From an uncultured Lachnospiraceae bacterium (lineage in GTDB: Bacteria; Bacillota; Clostridia; Lachnospirales; Lachnospiraceae): DNA of 64,000 nucleotides. The notes under the pieces were generated by a model. That model was not told the origin of the DNA and searched no databases. It worked only from the letters and a program-made list of their open reading frames with translations. A program made the translations under genes and the position numbers. The stretch lies in the NCBI GenBank assembly GCA_902793335.1, contig CADBCZ010000003.1:1-64000 (forward strand), given 5' to 3'. This document shows positions 1 through 7,202 of the stretch, one piece after another; within the stretch, counting starts at the first letter, position 1; the number at the start of each line of letters is the position of its first letter.

Positions 1-71
1 AGCACCTTTAGGGAGCTCTATTAAAGTTACCCTTTTTTACCATCGATATGAAAAAGAAATTTTTTGCTAAT

Positions 72-338
72 TTATACTTGACTTTTCATAGCTGGTCTCA
101 TGAAACATATCTGTCGAAGCACCTTTTCATTTTCGTATGCGACTTCCTCCAAAACCTTAACTTCTCCTTGATCCGGCAAATACTTTGTACAAATGCAGTT
201 CATTAGCGTTGTCTTTCCAGCTCCGTTTCTCCCTAAAAGCGCATAAATATTACCCGCTTCAAATTGAAATGAAACATGATCAAGAACCGTCTCATTTCCA
301 AACTTTTTTATCACATTTTTACATTCTATTGCTATCAT
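72..338 (-). pseudogene. truncated ABC transporter ATP-binding protein
   Basis: Only the first 88 residues of an ABC ATPase remain. The N-terminal beta strand and the Walker A motif (GRNGAGKTT, about residues 36-44) are clear, but the frame ends shortly after ICFMRP, so the Q-loop region, LSGGQ signature, Walker B and switch histidine are missing; intact relatives run to about 230-300 residues. The start at 338 is chosen over 362 because GGAGG lies 7 bases before it and its ATGA overlaps the stop of the upstream GntR gene, a typical YtrA-YtrB arrangement. The bases further downstream (71 to 1) do not resume an ABC reading frame that I can recognise, so this looks like a broken gene rather than a domain-only protein. 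It probably cannot hydrolyse ATP usefully. Confidence 0.75.
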
Positions 339-721
339 TTTGCTTCCTCCCATACGCAATCCCATTCTTCTCCTATCATCTGAATCAATTCATCTTTTCT
401 AATATTAAGTCGTCCGGCTTCTTCCAACAATTTATGCAGATATTCATTTACAAACCTATTCTTTGCCTTCTTAAGAATCTTGTCCTTTGCACCTGTTGCC
501 ACAAACATTCCAATGCCACGTTTTTTGTAAAGAATCCCTTCATCTACTAGCAAAGTAAAACCCTTTCTTGCCGTAGCAGGATTGATCTTGTATAAAATAG
601 CAAACTGATTGGTTGATGGAACCTGCTCTTCTTCTAAAATATGATCCCGAAGTATTTCTTCCTCCAACCATTCTGCAACCTGTAAAAAAATAGGGGTTAA
701 GGATGTCTCATCTATATCCAT
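335..721 (-). CDS. GntR-family transcriptional regulator, YtrA subfamily
   Basis: A 128-residue DNA-binding repressor. The N-terminal winged helix-turn-helix spans about residues 8-75 (PIFLQVAEWLEEEILRD, then VPSTNQFA and INPATARKGF), followed by a short roughly 45-residue helical tail for dimerisation rather than a large ligand domain; this size is standard for the YtrA subfamily. Members usually repress an ABC transporter operon that they head. Here the ABC partner is cut short, so the regulator has outlived its target locally. The start at 721 has an AGGAGG ribosome site. A sigma-A promoter and a perfect palindrome over the predicted transcription start lie just upstream, implying autoregulation. 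Family assignment is firm; the inducer is unknown. Confidence 0.88.
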   Translation of the reverse strand: MDIDETSLTPIFLQVAEWLEEEILRDHILEEEQVPSTNQFAILYKINPATARKGFTLLVDEGILYKKRGIGMFVATGAKDKILKKAKNRFVNEYLHKLLEEAGRLNIRKDELIQMIGEEWDCVWEEAK

Positions 722-788
722 ACATATCCTCCTGTTTCCATCAATTGCGATATACTTATTATTTTTTACATTTTTCCAGTGTCACTTA

Positions 789-810
789 GTTAGTTACTTG
801 AGTAACTAAC
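789..810 (-). promoter_or_regulatory. palindromic operator of the GntR regulator
   Basis: Two perfect 10-base arms (GTTAGTTACT and AGTAACTAAC) are separated by TG. The site begins about 8 bases downstream of the -10 hexamer, on the predicted transcription start, where a bound repressor would block RNA polymerase. The size and symmetry fit a dimeric GntR protein; that the neighbouring GntR gene product binds it is inferred from position. Confidence 0.8.
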
Positions 811-817
811 CATTCAC

Positions 818-846
818 ATTATACAAGATTTGATAAATGATGTCAA
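818..846 (-). promoter_or_regulatory. sigma-A promoter of the gntR gene
   Basis: Reading leftwards, a consensus TTGACA (846-841), a 17-base spacer and a consensus TATAAT (823-818). The start point would fall near 811, at the edge of the palindromic operator. Confidence 0.85.
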
Positions 847-890
847 GTCGACAAACCACACATTAGCCTATATAATATTTGCATTGATAG

Positions 891-1103
891 GAGGTTGTAG
901 AACTTGCCAAAGAAGCAGGTCTTTCTTATATTGCACTTACCGACCATGATACAGTCAAAGGAATCGGTCGTGCTATCGCGCACGCCAGGAAAATAGGTGA
1001 TATTTCTGTTATTGCAGGAACCGAACTTTCATGCTACGCCAAGGACAGAGAGGTTCACATATTAGGTCTTAACATCAAGAATTCCGGAGGTTATGCAGTG
1101 TAA
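891..1103 (+). pseudogene. fragment of a PHP-domain phosphoesterase gene
   Basis: With no start codon, an open frame encodes EVVELAKEAGL, then ALTDHDTVKGIGRA, then VIAGTELS and EVHILGLNI before a stop at 1101. This is the metal-binding N-terminal block of PHP phosphoesterases of the YciV/TrpH type (nucleoside 3',5'-bisphosphate or 5'-3' RNA exonuclease activity), where the TDHD motif supplies metal ligands. A TAG stop lies directly before the fragment (888-890), and intact relatives run to about 280 residues, so both ends are missing. The left break lies next to the gntR promoter and the right break before the 32-bp repeats. It is a gene remnant and should not make a functional protein. Confidence 0.8.
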
Positions 1104-1150
1104 CTTGAAAGTACCCAAAACCCTTGTAAAATCGTCCATTTAAAAATCGC

Positions 1151-1246
1151 ATCAATATTTTTCGGTAGTTAAATATTCATGAATCAATATTTTTCGGTAG
1201 TTAAATATTCGCGAATCAATATTTTTCGGTAGTTGAGTATTGACTT
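1151..1246 (+). repeat. three tandem 32-bp direct repeats upstream of the AAA ATPase
   Basis: Copies begin at 1151, 1183 and 1215. The first two are nearly identical and the third diverges at its end. Each full copy contains an inverted repeat (AATATTT, ten bases with TTCGGTAGTT, then AAATATT), so each looks like a protein-binding site. The third copy overlaps the -35 hexamer of the promoter of the next gene. Most likely these are iterated operator sites; they are too few and contiguous to be a CRISPR array. Confidence 0.8.
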
Positions 1247-1268
1247 ACCTGTTTTTATTCATTATTAT
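1240..1268 (+). promoter_or_regulatory. promoter of the AAA ATPase gene
   Basis: TTGACT (1240-1245), a 17-base spacer and TATTAT (1263-1268). The -35 element lies inside the last 32-bp repeat. Confidence 0.7.
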
Positions 1269-1326
1269 GTGAATATAATAATAAACGCGAAGCAGAAACT
1301 ATAACTATTTGAAAGATGGTGAATAT

Positions 1327-2655
1327 ATGTTACAACGAAAAATAGAAAATTCCCTACTCAAATGGAAAAACTCAAAAAATCACAAAAGTCTAATGGTGTT
1401 CGGTGCAAGACAGGTCGGCAAAACATATTCTATACGTTCATTTGGTAACAAAAACTACGAGTCTGTAGTAGAAATCAATTTTGCAGAAAGACCGGATGCT
1501 TCAAAAATTTTCGATGGAAATCTTGATTCCGACACATTACTAACGAACATATCTGCAGACATAGGCTATGGCAAACTGATTCCTCACAAAACACTTATTT
1601 TTTTAGACGAAATACAGGATTGCCCCAACGCCGTCACCTCCCTAAAATTTTGGAACGCTGACAAGCGCTATGATGTCATTGCAACAGGTTCTATGCTTGG
1701 CTTAAATTATAAGTTCCAAGGTTCTTATCCTGTTGGCAACGTAGAATATATCGATATGCACTCTCTTGATTTTGAAGAATTCTTATGGGCTATCAGAATG
1801 GATAGTTCTGTCATCTCCGAATTAAAAAAAAGCTTTGAAAAAAGAACCAAAGTCAATTCTTCTATACACGAAAAAATGATGTCATATTTAAAAAAATATA
1901 TGATTCTTGGCGGTATGCCGGAAGTAATCAACGCATACTTAGAAACAGGTGATTTATCCGCTGCTGACTCTGTTCAAAAAAGATTATACAGAGATTATAT
2001 AATGGACATTGCTCACTATGCCCCTGCTCACGATAAAATTAAAGCCGAAAAATGTTATCGTTCAATTCCCGGACAATTGAATAAAGATAATCATAAGTTT
2101 CAATACAGTATAGTAGAAAGCAAGGGAACTGCAAACAAATTTGGCAACAGTGTAGACTGGCTTAAAAATTCTTTCTATGTCACTCAGGTATTCAATGTAA
2201 AACGAATTGAATTTCCTTTAGAAAACTTTGTCGATGAAACAAATTTCCGCCTATATCCTACTGACATCGGACTTCTTATTGCTTCATATGATTACAGCCT
2301 GAAAAAAGCAATATTAGAAGATACAGATTTAGAAGAAACAGGTTTAAATATAATCATCGGTACTGCAAAAGGTGGTCTATACGAAGCCTTAGCCGCTGAT
2401 ATGCTTAGCAAAAACGGTCATAAAGACATCTATTTCTACAAAGATGTCAAAAGCACCGCTGAACTTGAATTCATAATACCAAGTGAAAACGGTTTTCTTC
2501 CAATAGAAATCAAAGCAGGTAAGAAACGTGCCAACTCTCTATATAACATTTTAGAAAAGAGCAACATCCCATTCGGTTATAAAATGTCTACTCAAAATGT
2601 AGGTCAAGATGACAAAAAGATAACCCTGCCTATGTATATGTTAATGTTTGTGTAA
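1327..2655 (+). CDS. AAA ATPase with C-terminal DUF4143-type domain
   Basis: A 442-residue protein of the AAA_14/DUF4143 family. It has a Walker A motif (GARQVGKT, about residues 26-33), Walker B (LIFLDEIQD, about 95-103) and a sensor-like ATGSMLG. The C-terminal half (from about residue 190) carries the DUF4143 region, ending in a nuclease-like stretch (AELEFIIPSENGF, then LPIEIKAGKK) that resembles a PD-(D/E)XK core, although activity is not proven. The family is common in anaerobes and archaea, often in many scattered copies, and its role is unknown. I take ATG 1327, since the upstream in-frame TTG at 1309 lacks a ribosome site and GGTGA precedes 1327. Its own promoter and the 32-bp repeats suggest a self-contained, possibly laterally moving unit lodged between gene fragments. 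Confidence 0.85.
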   Translation: MLQRKIENSLLKWKNSKNHKSLMVFGARQVGKTYSIRSFGNKNYESVVEINFAERPDASKIFDGNLDSDTLLTNISADIGYGKLIPHKTLIFLDEIQDCPNAVTSLKFWNADKRYDVIATGSMLGLNYKFQGSYPVGNVEYIDMHSLDFEEFLWAIRMDSSVISELKKSFEKRTKVNSSIHEKMMSYLKKYMILGGMPEVINAYLETGDLSAADSVQKRLYRDYIMDIAHYAPAHDKIKAEKCYRSIPGQLNKDNHKFQYSIVESKGTANKFGNSVDWLKNSFYVTQVFNVKRIEFPLENFVDETNFRLYPTDIGLLIASYDYSLKKAILEDTDLEETGLNIIIGTAKGGLYEALAADMLSKNGHKDIYFYKDVKSTAELEFIIPSENGFLPIEIKAGKKRANSLYNILEKSNIPFGYKMSTQNVGQDDKKITLPMYMLMFV

Positions 2656-2663
2656 ATAAATGC

Positions 2664-2690
2664 AAAAAGGACAGAGCCCAAACTCTGTCC
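2664..2690 (-). terminator. terminator copied with the yajC 3' end
   Basis: Eight-base stem GGACAGAG/CTCTGTCC with a 6-base loop, followed on the minus strand by five T. It is a diverged copy of the yajC terminator at 5114-5142 and now lies just after the AAA ATPase stop codon, on the opposite strand. Confidence 0.75.
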
Positions 2691-2704
2691 TTAGCATACA
2701 ACGA

Positions 2705-2765
2705 TTACTTTCCTTCGTTCTTTTCCTCTGCTTCTTCACGCTCAACCTCTGCTATAGCATTCTTA
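2705..2765 (-). pseudogene. duplicated 3' end of yajC
   Basis: The minus-strand frame encodes KNAIAEVEREEAEEKNEGK and a stop, differing from the C-terminus of the intact yajC (5157-5492) at one residue. Similarity continues through the stop into the terminator. Only about 19 codons are present, so it is a gene-end duplication. The frame is open without a stop back to the TAA of the solute-binding lipoprotein gene at 2846. Confidence 0.85.
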
Positions 2766-2845
2766 GAATAAAACATCACAAATGGATATATTTTGTCATA
2801 TATTGAAGAAAAATCTAGTCCTAATTTACGCTTTTTCTTTGAAAT

Positions 2846-4975
2846 TTATCTTGTTTCATTCATATAGGTTTCACATCTTGTCTGAATGAGCTTGACTGTT
2901 TCATCTACAGATCTTTTCTTATTAAAGAACTCCTGTGCTTCTTCATTTATTATCTGTAACATTACTATATCATAAGAACTACTCTTTCGGGTTGAATCTA
3001 AGAGTTTATCAAAATCTACCTTTTCTTCAGCCGACAATTGTATTTCTTTTGATTTCATCATACTATCTAACACTTCATTATAGCAATCTTTCCTCAATGG
3101 AATCAATGCATCATCGCTATATATATCCACAAAGTGCTTTTGATAATCATATGACAGAATCATTTCAATAAATTTCCAGGCTCCTTCTTTTTGCTTTGAA
3201 TTTGAATATATACCTATCTGATTTTCAAACACAAAATAATTATTCGATCCATCTTTATTTGGATATCCTACATATTGTATTTCTTCTCCAAGGATTTTTC
3301 TGTACTCAGCAACATCTCCAGGAATCAGGCTGATTCCCGGAATTAACGGCATTGTATTTTGTTGTATTAATTCGATTTTATTTGCATCATGATAATTGTC
3401 GTATTCCATTTCATCACAATATTCAAGAAGCTTTTTAAATTCTTCTGAATCAAATTGACACATCCCTGTTTCCCAATCATAAAAATCGTCCATGCTTCCG
3501 TCTAACAGTATAGATAATAATTCTTCTTTTGATCCTGACACCAAAAGAACATTATTACCTGTCATCTCATTACTTATTTTTTCTAATTCTTCAATATTCA
3601 AATTTTCATAAGCTTCACATTCACTTTTTTTACAAACCAGTGTCATAATGCCAAAACCCGGTGAAACTGTGTATAATTTATCATTTTTCTTCAATGCTTC
3701 AATTGCATTTTCAAAATAAACACCCTCATCTGGTTTTTCAGAACTGTCTATATAATTTGTTAAATCTTCATACAAACCTTTTGCCTCATATCTATAAGAC
3801 AAAAGACTCAAATCTAAAATATCTGGCACCGTTCCTTTTGCAATATCTTCATTTAGTTTTCTTATTGCATCATCAGGAGTATCTCCCTCGTCTTCATTAT
3901 AATATTCTTTTATTTCGATATTATACTCAGCATCATTCTTATTAAAATACTGCACTGCTTTTCTAATTTGTGAATCAGCCTGCAATACACCAAGTATAAT
4001 TTTTGTCTTCTTTTTGGGATTGTCATTTCTGGTGTATCTTACAATTTGTGATCCTTCATCTGAATTGATACTAAAAATAATATCACCTGTATCATCACAT
4101 AATACATCCCTTATTTCTTCTCCACTTATTCCAAATCTGTCAAAACTAAATATACACATTGATTTCTGTTCATCAATACTATATCCGTAAATTCCCTCAT
4201 CTGTTCTATAATTGAAATCATAACTATTACCGGAAATAATACCATATAAACAATCAGCATAACATGACTTGATAGGAATTTCCTTTTCAACGCTCATCTT
4301 GTCTAAATCAAAGATCAGACTTTTCATATCATCATTATTGCTTATAAGACACAGCACCTTTTCCTCATTAGTAAATGCTATACCGACTGCATTTCCATCC
4401 AATTCAAGAGTATTTGCCAACTCCATATTCTTATCGATGATATATAATTTGTTCTTTCCCATACAGATATAATAACCATTTGATGAGTGTAAAACCTTAT
4501 ATATATTTTCTTCATTTAAAGACTTGTTTAAATCAACTTTATTAATTATGTTATAATCCAAATCCATTTGAACCAACACATTTACAGGCTCATATTCATC
4601 TTGATCACATGTAGACAACCACAAGGAAATCATTTCATTGTCACACATAATATCAGACACTATTACGTGTTGATATTCCTCATCTAATCCATGAGGTATC
4701 TCCACCGGTTTTTCATCATTGTCGCTAATACCATATAGTCCATTATAACTACTCTCTTCACCATTTTGCTCGCCACTCATATAAAATGTTGTAAAAAAAA
4801 GAGTTTCACTATTTATACTAAGATGTTGAATAAACCCTTGCATCCATCCTTCAACAATTACTTTTTCTTCATAATCATATTCTATTTCCGATTGCCCACC
4901 GTCTTTGCAACCGGTTAAAAGCACAATAATTAATGTTGTCAAAAAACAAACCAAAAATCTTTTAACAATATTCAT
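2846..4975 (-). CDS. extracellular solute-binding lipoprotein with N-terminal propeller-like region
   Basis: A 709-residue lipoprotein. The signal peptide ends in an LLTGC lipobox (Cys about 23), so it is anchored to the outer face of the membrane. Residues about 30-325 show repeating short beta strands (YNIINKVDL, KLYIIDKNMELANTLEL, LIFDLDKMSVEKEIPI), as in WD/propeller-like proteins. Residues about 325-700 resemble family 1 ABC solute-binding proteins: a KTKIILGVL strand, then QIRKAVQYFNK, and a late KEGAWKFIEMIL. Such proteins usually deliver sugars to ABC permeases, yet none is encoded nearby, so it may act as a sensor or serve a distant transporter. A start at 4975 is supported by AAAGGGA. 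The gene sits between the real yajC and its duplicated tail, which points to insertion or tandem duplication. Confidence 0.8.
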   Translation of the reverse strand: MNIVKRFLVCFLTTLIIVLLTGCKDGGQSEIEYDYEEKVIVEGWMQGFIQHLSINSETLFFTTFYMSGEQNGEESSYNGLYGISDNDEKPVEIPHGLDEEYQHVIVSDIMCDNEMISLWLSTCDQDEYEPVNVLVQMDLDYNIINKVDLNKSLNEENIYKVLHSSNGYYICMGKNKLYIIDKNMELANTLELDGNAVGIAFTNEEKVLCLISNNDDMKSLIFDLDKMSVEKEIPIKSCYADCLYGIISGNSYDFNYRTDEGIYGYSIDEQKSMCIFSFDRFGISGEEIRDVLCDDTGDIIFSINSDEGSQIVRYTRNDNPKKKTKIILGVLQADSQIRKAVQYFNKNDAEYNIEIKEYYNEDEGDTPDDAIRKLNEDIAKGTVPDILDLSLLSYRYEAKGLYEDLTNYIDSSEKPDEGVYFENAIEALKKNDKLYTVSPGFGIMTLVCKKSECEAYENLNIEELEKISNEMTGNNVLLVSGSKEELLSILLDGSMDDFYDWETGMCQFDSEEFKKLLEYCDEMEYDNYHDANKIELIQQNTMPLIPGISLIPGDVAEYRKILGEEIQYVGYPNKDGSNNYFVFENQIGIYSNSKQKEGAWKFIEMILSYDYQKHFVDIYSDDALIPLRKDCYNEVLDSMMKSKEIQLSAEEKVDFDKLLDSTRKSSSYDIVMLQIINEEAQEFFNKKRSVDETVKLIQTRCETYMNETR

Positions 4976-5113
4976 CGCAATCCCTTTCGATTAATTTATA
5001 TTTAATTCTTTTATCAATTTACCAAATATGCTCTTGTCTTGTAACATTTAGTAGCATCATTAGTTATTTACACATCCCCCAATGTCAATATTTTCCATAA
5101 TTTTATCAAACAC

Positions 5114-5142
5114 AAAAAAGGACAGAACCAAAAGTCCTGCCC
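5114..5142 (-). terminator. rho-independent terminator of tgt-yajC
   Basis: On the minus strand a nine-pair stem (GGGCAGGAC with GTTCTGTCC, including G-U pairs) with a 5-base loop, followed by six T. It lies 14 bases after the yajC stop. Confidence 0.8.
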
Positions 5143-5156
5143 TTAGCATACAACGA

Positions 5157-5492
5157 TTACTTTCCTTCGTTCTTTTCCTCTGCTTCTTCTTTCTCGACCT
5201 CAGCAATTGCGTTCTTATGCATCGGAATACGACAGTTCTTGTTATTACCAAACTCTACGATAACAGTATCGTCAACCACATCAAGAACCACTCCGTAAAA
5301 ACCTCCGGTGGTCATAATATTGTCTCCCGGCTTAACAGAATCGCGAAGTGCATCCATCTCCTTCTGCTGCTTCTTCTGCGGTCTAATCATAATCAGGTAT
5401 AAAACTCCAATCCATGCTGCAATCATTACAACCGTCATTATCATAGAGCCACCTGTTGCCTGCGAACCACTTGTCAAAAACATTGTTAACAT
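5157..5492 (-). CDS. yajC: preprotein translocase subunit YajC
   Basis: A 111-residue accessory subunit of the Sec translocon. One membrane helix near the N-terminus (about residues 17-36, MTVVMIAAWIGVLYLIMI) is followed by the family signature RPQKKQQKEM and a short cytoplasmic domain (VKPGDNIMTTGGFYGVVLDV) containing the conserved KPGD and TTGG motifs. The acidic, lysine-rich tail is typical. An AGGAG site precedes the ATG. It lies 35 bases downstream of tgt, the usual tgt-yajC order, but secD/secF do not follow; transcription instead meets a terminator. Its last 19 codons and terminator are duplicated at 2664-2765. Confidence 0.95.
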   Translation of the reverse strand: MLTMFLTSGSQATGGSMIMTVVMIAAWIGVLYLIMIRPQKKQQKEMDALRDSVKPGDNIMTTGGFYGVVLDVVDDTVIVEFGNNKNCRIPMHKNAIAEVEKEEAEEKNEGK

Positions 5493-5527
5493 AATATATT
5501 ACTCCTTTTTATTTTTATCTAAAATTC

Positions 5528-6661
5528 TTATTCCTCGCCTTGTAAGAACCCTTCGAGTCTCATCTTTTTATACTCTTTGAAGCGTTCCTCTTCAATAGCG
5601 GCTCGAATCTCACTCATCATATTATTATAAAAATGCAAATTATGCAAGACACAAAGTCTCATTCCAAGCATTTCTTTCGCCTTAAGTAAATGCCGGATAT
5701 ATGCTCTTGAATAATTCCTGCATGCAGGACAATTACATTCCTCAGAAATAGGTCTGTCATCCAGCTCATATTTTGCATTGAACAGATTGAGTTTTCCCTT
5801 ATTTGTATAGACATGTCCATGTCTTCCGTTACGGCTCGGATACACACAATCAAAGAAATCAACACCCCTGTCAACTGCTTCGATTATATTAGCCGGAGTT
5901 CCAACGCCCATAAGATATGTTGGCTTATCCTTTGGAAGATATGGCACAGTCTCTTCTATAATATGATACATCTCCTCATGCGATTCACCAACAGCTAGTC
6001 CTCCGATTGCATATCCATCAAGATCAAGCTCAGATATCTCTTTCGCATGGCGTATTCTTATATCAGAGAAAATAGCTCCCTGATTAATTCCAAAAAGCAT
6101 CTGGTTCTTATTGATAGTATCCTCTAAAGAATTGAGTCTTGCCATCTCAGTCTTACAGCGATGAAGCCATCTCGTAGTCCTGTCAACAGAAGCCTCAATA
6201 TAACTTCTCTCTGCCGTGCTTGAAGGACATTCATCAAAAGCCATAGCTATTGTAGATGCCAGATTAGACTGTATCTGCATACTCTCCTCAGGCCCCATGA
6301 ATATTTTTCTTCCGTCTACATGAGAATTAAATGTTACACCTTCCTCTTTGATTTTTCTGAGACCAGCAAGAGAAAACACCTGAAATCCACCAGAATCCGT
6401 AAGAATCGGTTTGTCCCAATTCATAAACTTGTGAAGTCCACCCAGCTTCTTAACAATCTTATCTCCAGGCCTTACATGTAGATGATATGTATTGGATAAC
6501 TCAATCTGTGTTCCGATTTCCTGTAAATCAGTAGTTGCAACAGCACCCTTGATTGCAGCCGCTGTTCCGACATTCATAAACACAGGAGTCTGAACAGTAC
6601 CATGTACAGTTTCAAACACCGCACGCTTTGCATTTCCATCCGTTTTAATCAACTTATACAT
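5528..6661 (-). CDS. tgt: queuine tRNA-ribosyltransferase (tRNA-guanine transglycosylase)
   Basis: A 377-residue enzyme that exchanges guanine at the wobble position 34 of GUN-anticodon tRNAs for preQ1, a step of queuosine synthesis. The substrate-binding segment DSGGFQVFSL (about 90-99), the nucleophile segment GVDFFDCVYPSRNGRHG (about 259-275) and the zinc site (CNCPAC at about 302-307 with the later His in LHNLHFY) are all present. Length is typical. The start at 6661 follows an AGAGG site at about 10 bases. It is the first gene of a tgt-yajC unit read from the promoter at 6757-6785. No preQ1 riboswitch is recognisable in the 90-base leader. Confidence 0.97.
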   Translation of the reverse strand: MYKLIKTDGNAKRAVFETVHGTVQTPVFMNVGTAAAIKGAVATTDLQEIGTQIELSNTYHLHVRPGDKIVKKLGGLHKFMNWDKPILTDSGGFQVFSLAGLRKIKEEGVTFNSHVDGRKIFMGPEESMQIQSNLASTIAMAFDECPSSTAERSYIEASVDRTTRWLHRCKTEMARLNSLEDTINKNQMLFGINQGAIFSDIRIRHAKEISELDLDGYAIGGLAVGESHEEMYHIIEETVPYLPKDKPTYLMGVGTPANIIEAVDRGVDFFDCVYPSRNGRHGHVYTNKGKLNLFNAKYELDDRPISEECNCPACRNYSRAYIRHLLKAKEMLGMRLCVLHNLHFYNNMMSEIRAAIEEERFKEYKKMRLEGFLQGEE

Positions 6662-6756
6662 ACAGCATAAACCTCTTAATCTACAGTGTCTAAGTGACGT
6701 TACTATTCACAGAACTTCACGTTTGCGACACTCTTTTCCTTTTTTGCACCTTGCAC

Positions 6757-6785
6757 ATTATACTTGTTTTCCCTATTTATGTAAA
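6757..6785 (-). promoter_or_regulatory. promoter of tgt-yajC
   Basis: TTTACA (6785-6780), a 17-base spacer and a consensus TATAAT (6762-6757). The leader of about 90 bases contains a possible long stem between GTGTC..GTGA and TCAC..GACAC (about 6685-6733), of unknown role. Confidence 0.8.
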
Positions 6786-6858
6786 GAACATTTTTTCATA
6801 CCTTCCATCCTTTATTATTTCCTATTAAATTAATCTCCTAATCATTTTATTAATACTA

Positions 6859-7105
6859 TTGCGAAACTCACCAATATTGTATAGTGCTCCGTAAATATTA
6901 TACAGATTACATAATCAGGTGCTTTGGAGCCGCCGGTACTTCCAATGACACTTAACGAACATAGTGAGTTCTAGTGTCATGCACCTACTTGGTAATGAGC
7001 ATTGATATGCGAATTTAGTACCGTTGCGTGCGACGAGCAGCGAGAGCGTGCCTGTTATGTAACTGGATAATATTTACGAAGCAACACAAAAGAAGAGTTT
7101 CGCAA
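6859..7105. repeat. palindromic repeat element with TTGCGAAACTC ends
   Basis: A 247-base intergenic element bounded by perfect 11-base inverted ends (6859-6869 and 7095-7105). Inside, a second imperfect pair of about 27-29 bases matches (6891-6919 against 7051-7077), so the whole element can fold into one long stem. Its middle is richer in GC than the flanks. No reading frame inside looks real. A shorter relative with the same ends lies at 47923-48002, so this is a dispersed MITE-like or structured repeat. No clear target-site duplication flanks it. The rest of the 6662-7202 gap holds the tgt promoter and nothing else I recognise. Confidence 0.75.
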
Positions 7106-7202
7106 CATGATTTCAAAAAATGTTCTTTACAAATCCCCCTTTTATTCCGAAATATATATCAGGTTAGACTGGAATCTACAATTGAAAGGATGGGTGAGAC
7201 GT

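Noticed and set aside
1151..1246. possible CRISPR array
   Set aside because: Three contiguous 32-base copies with no unique spacers and no cas genes; they overlap a promoter and look like operator sites.
6662..6757. possible preQ1 riboswitch before tgt
   Set aside because: The leader can form a stem but lacks the conserved preQ1 core sequences I know.
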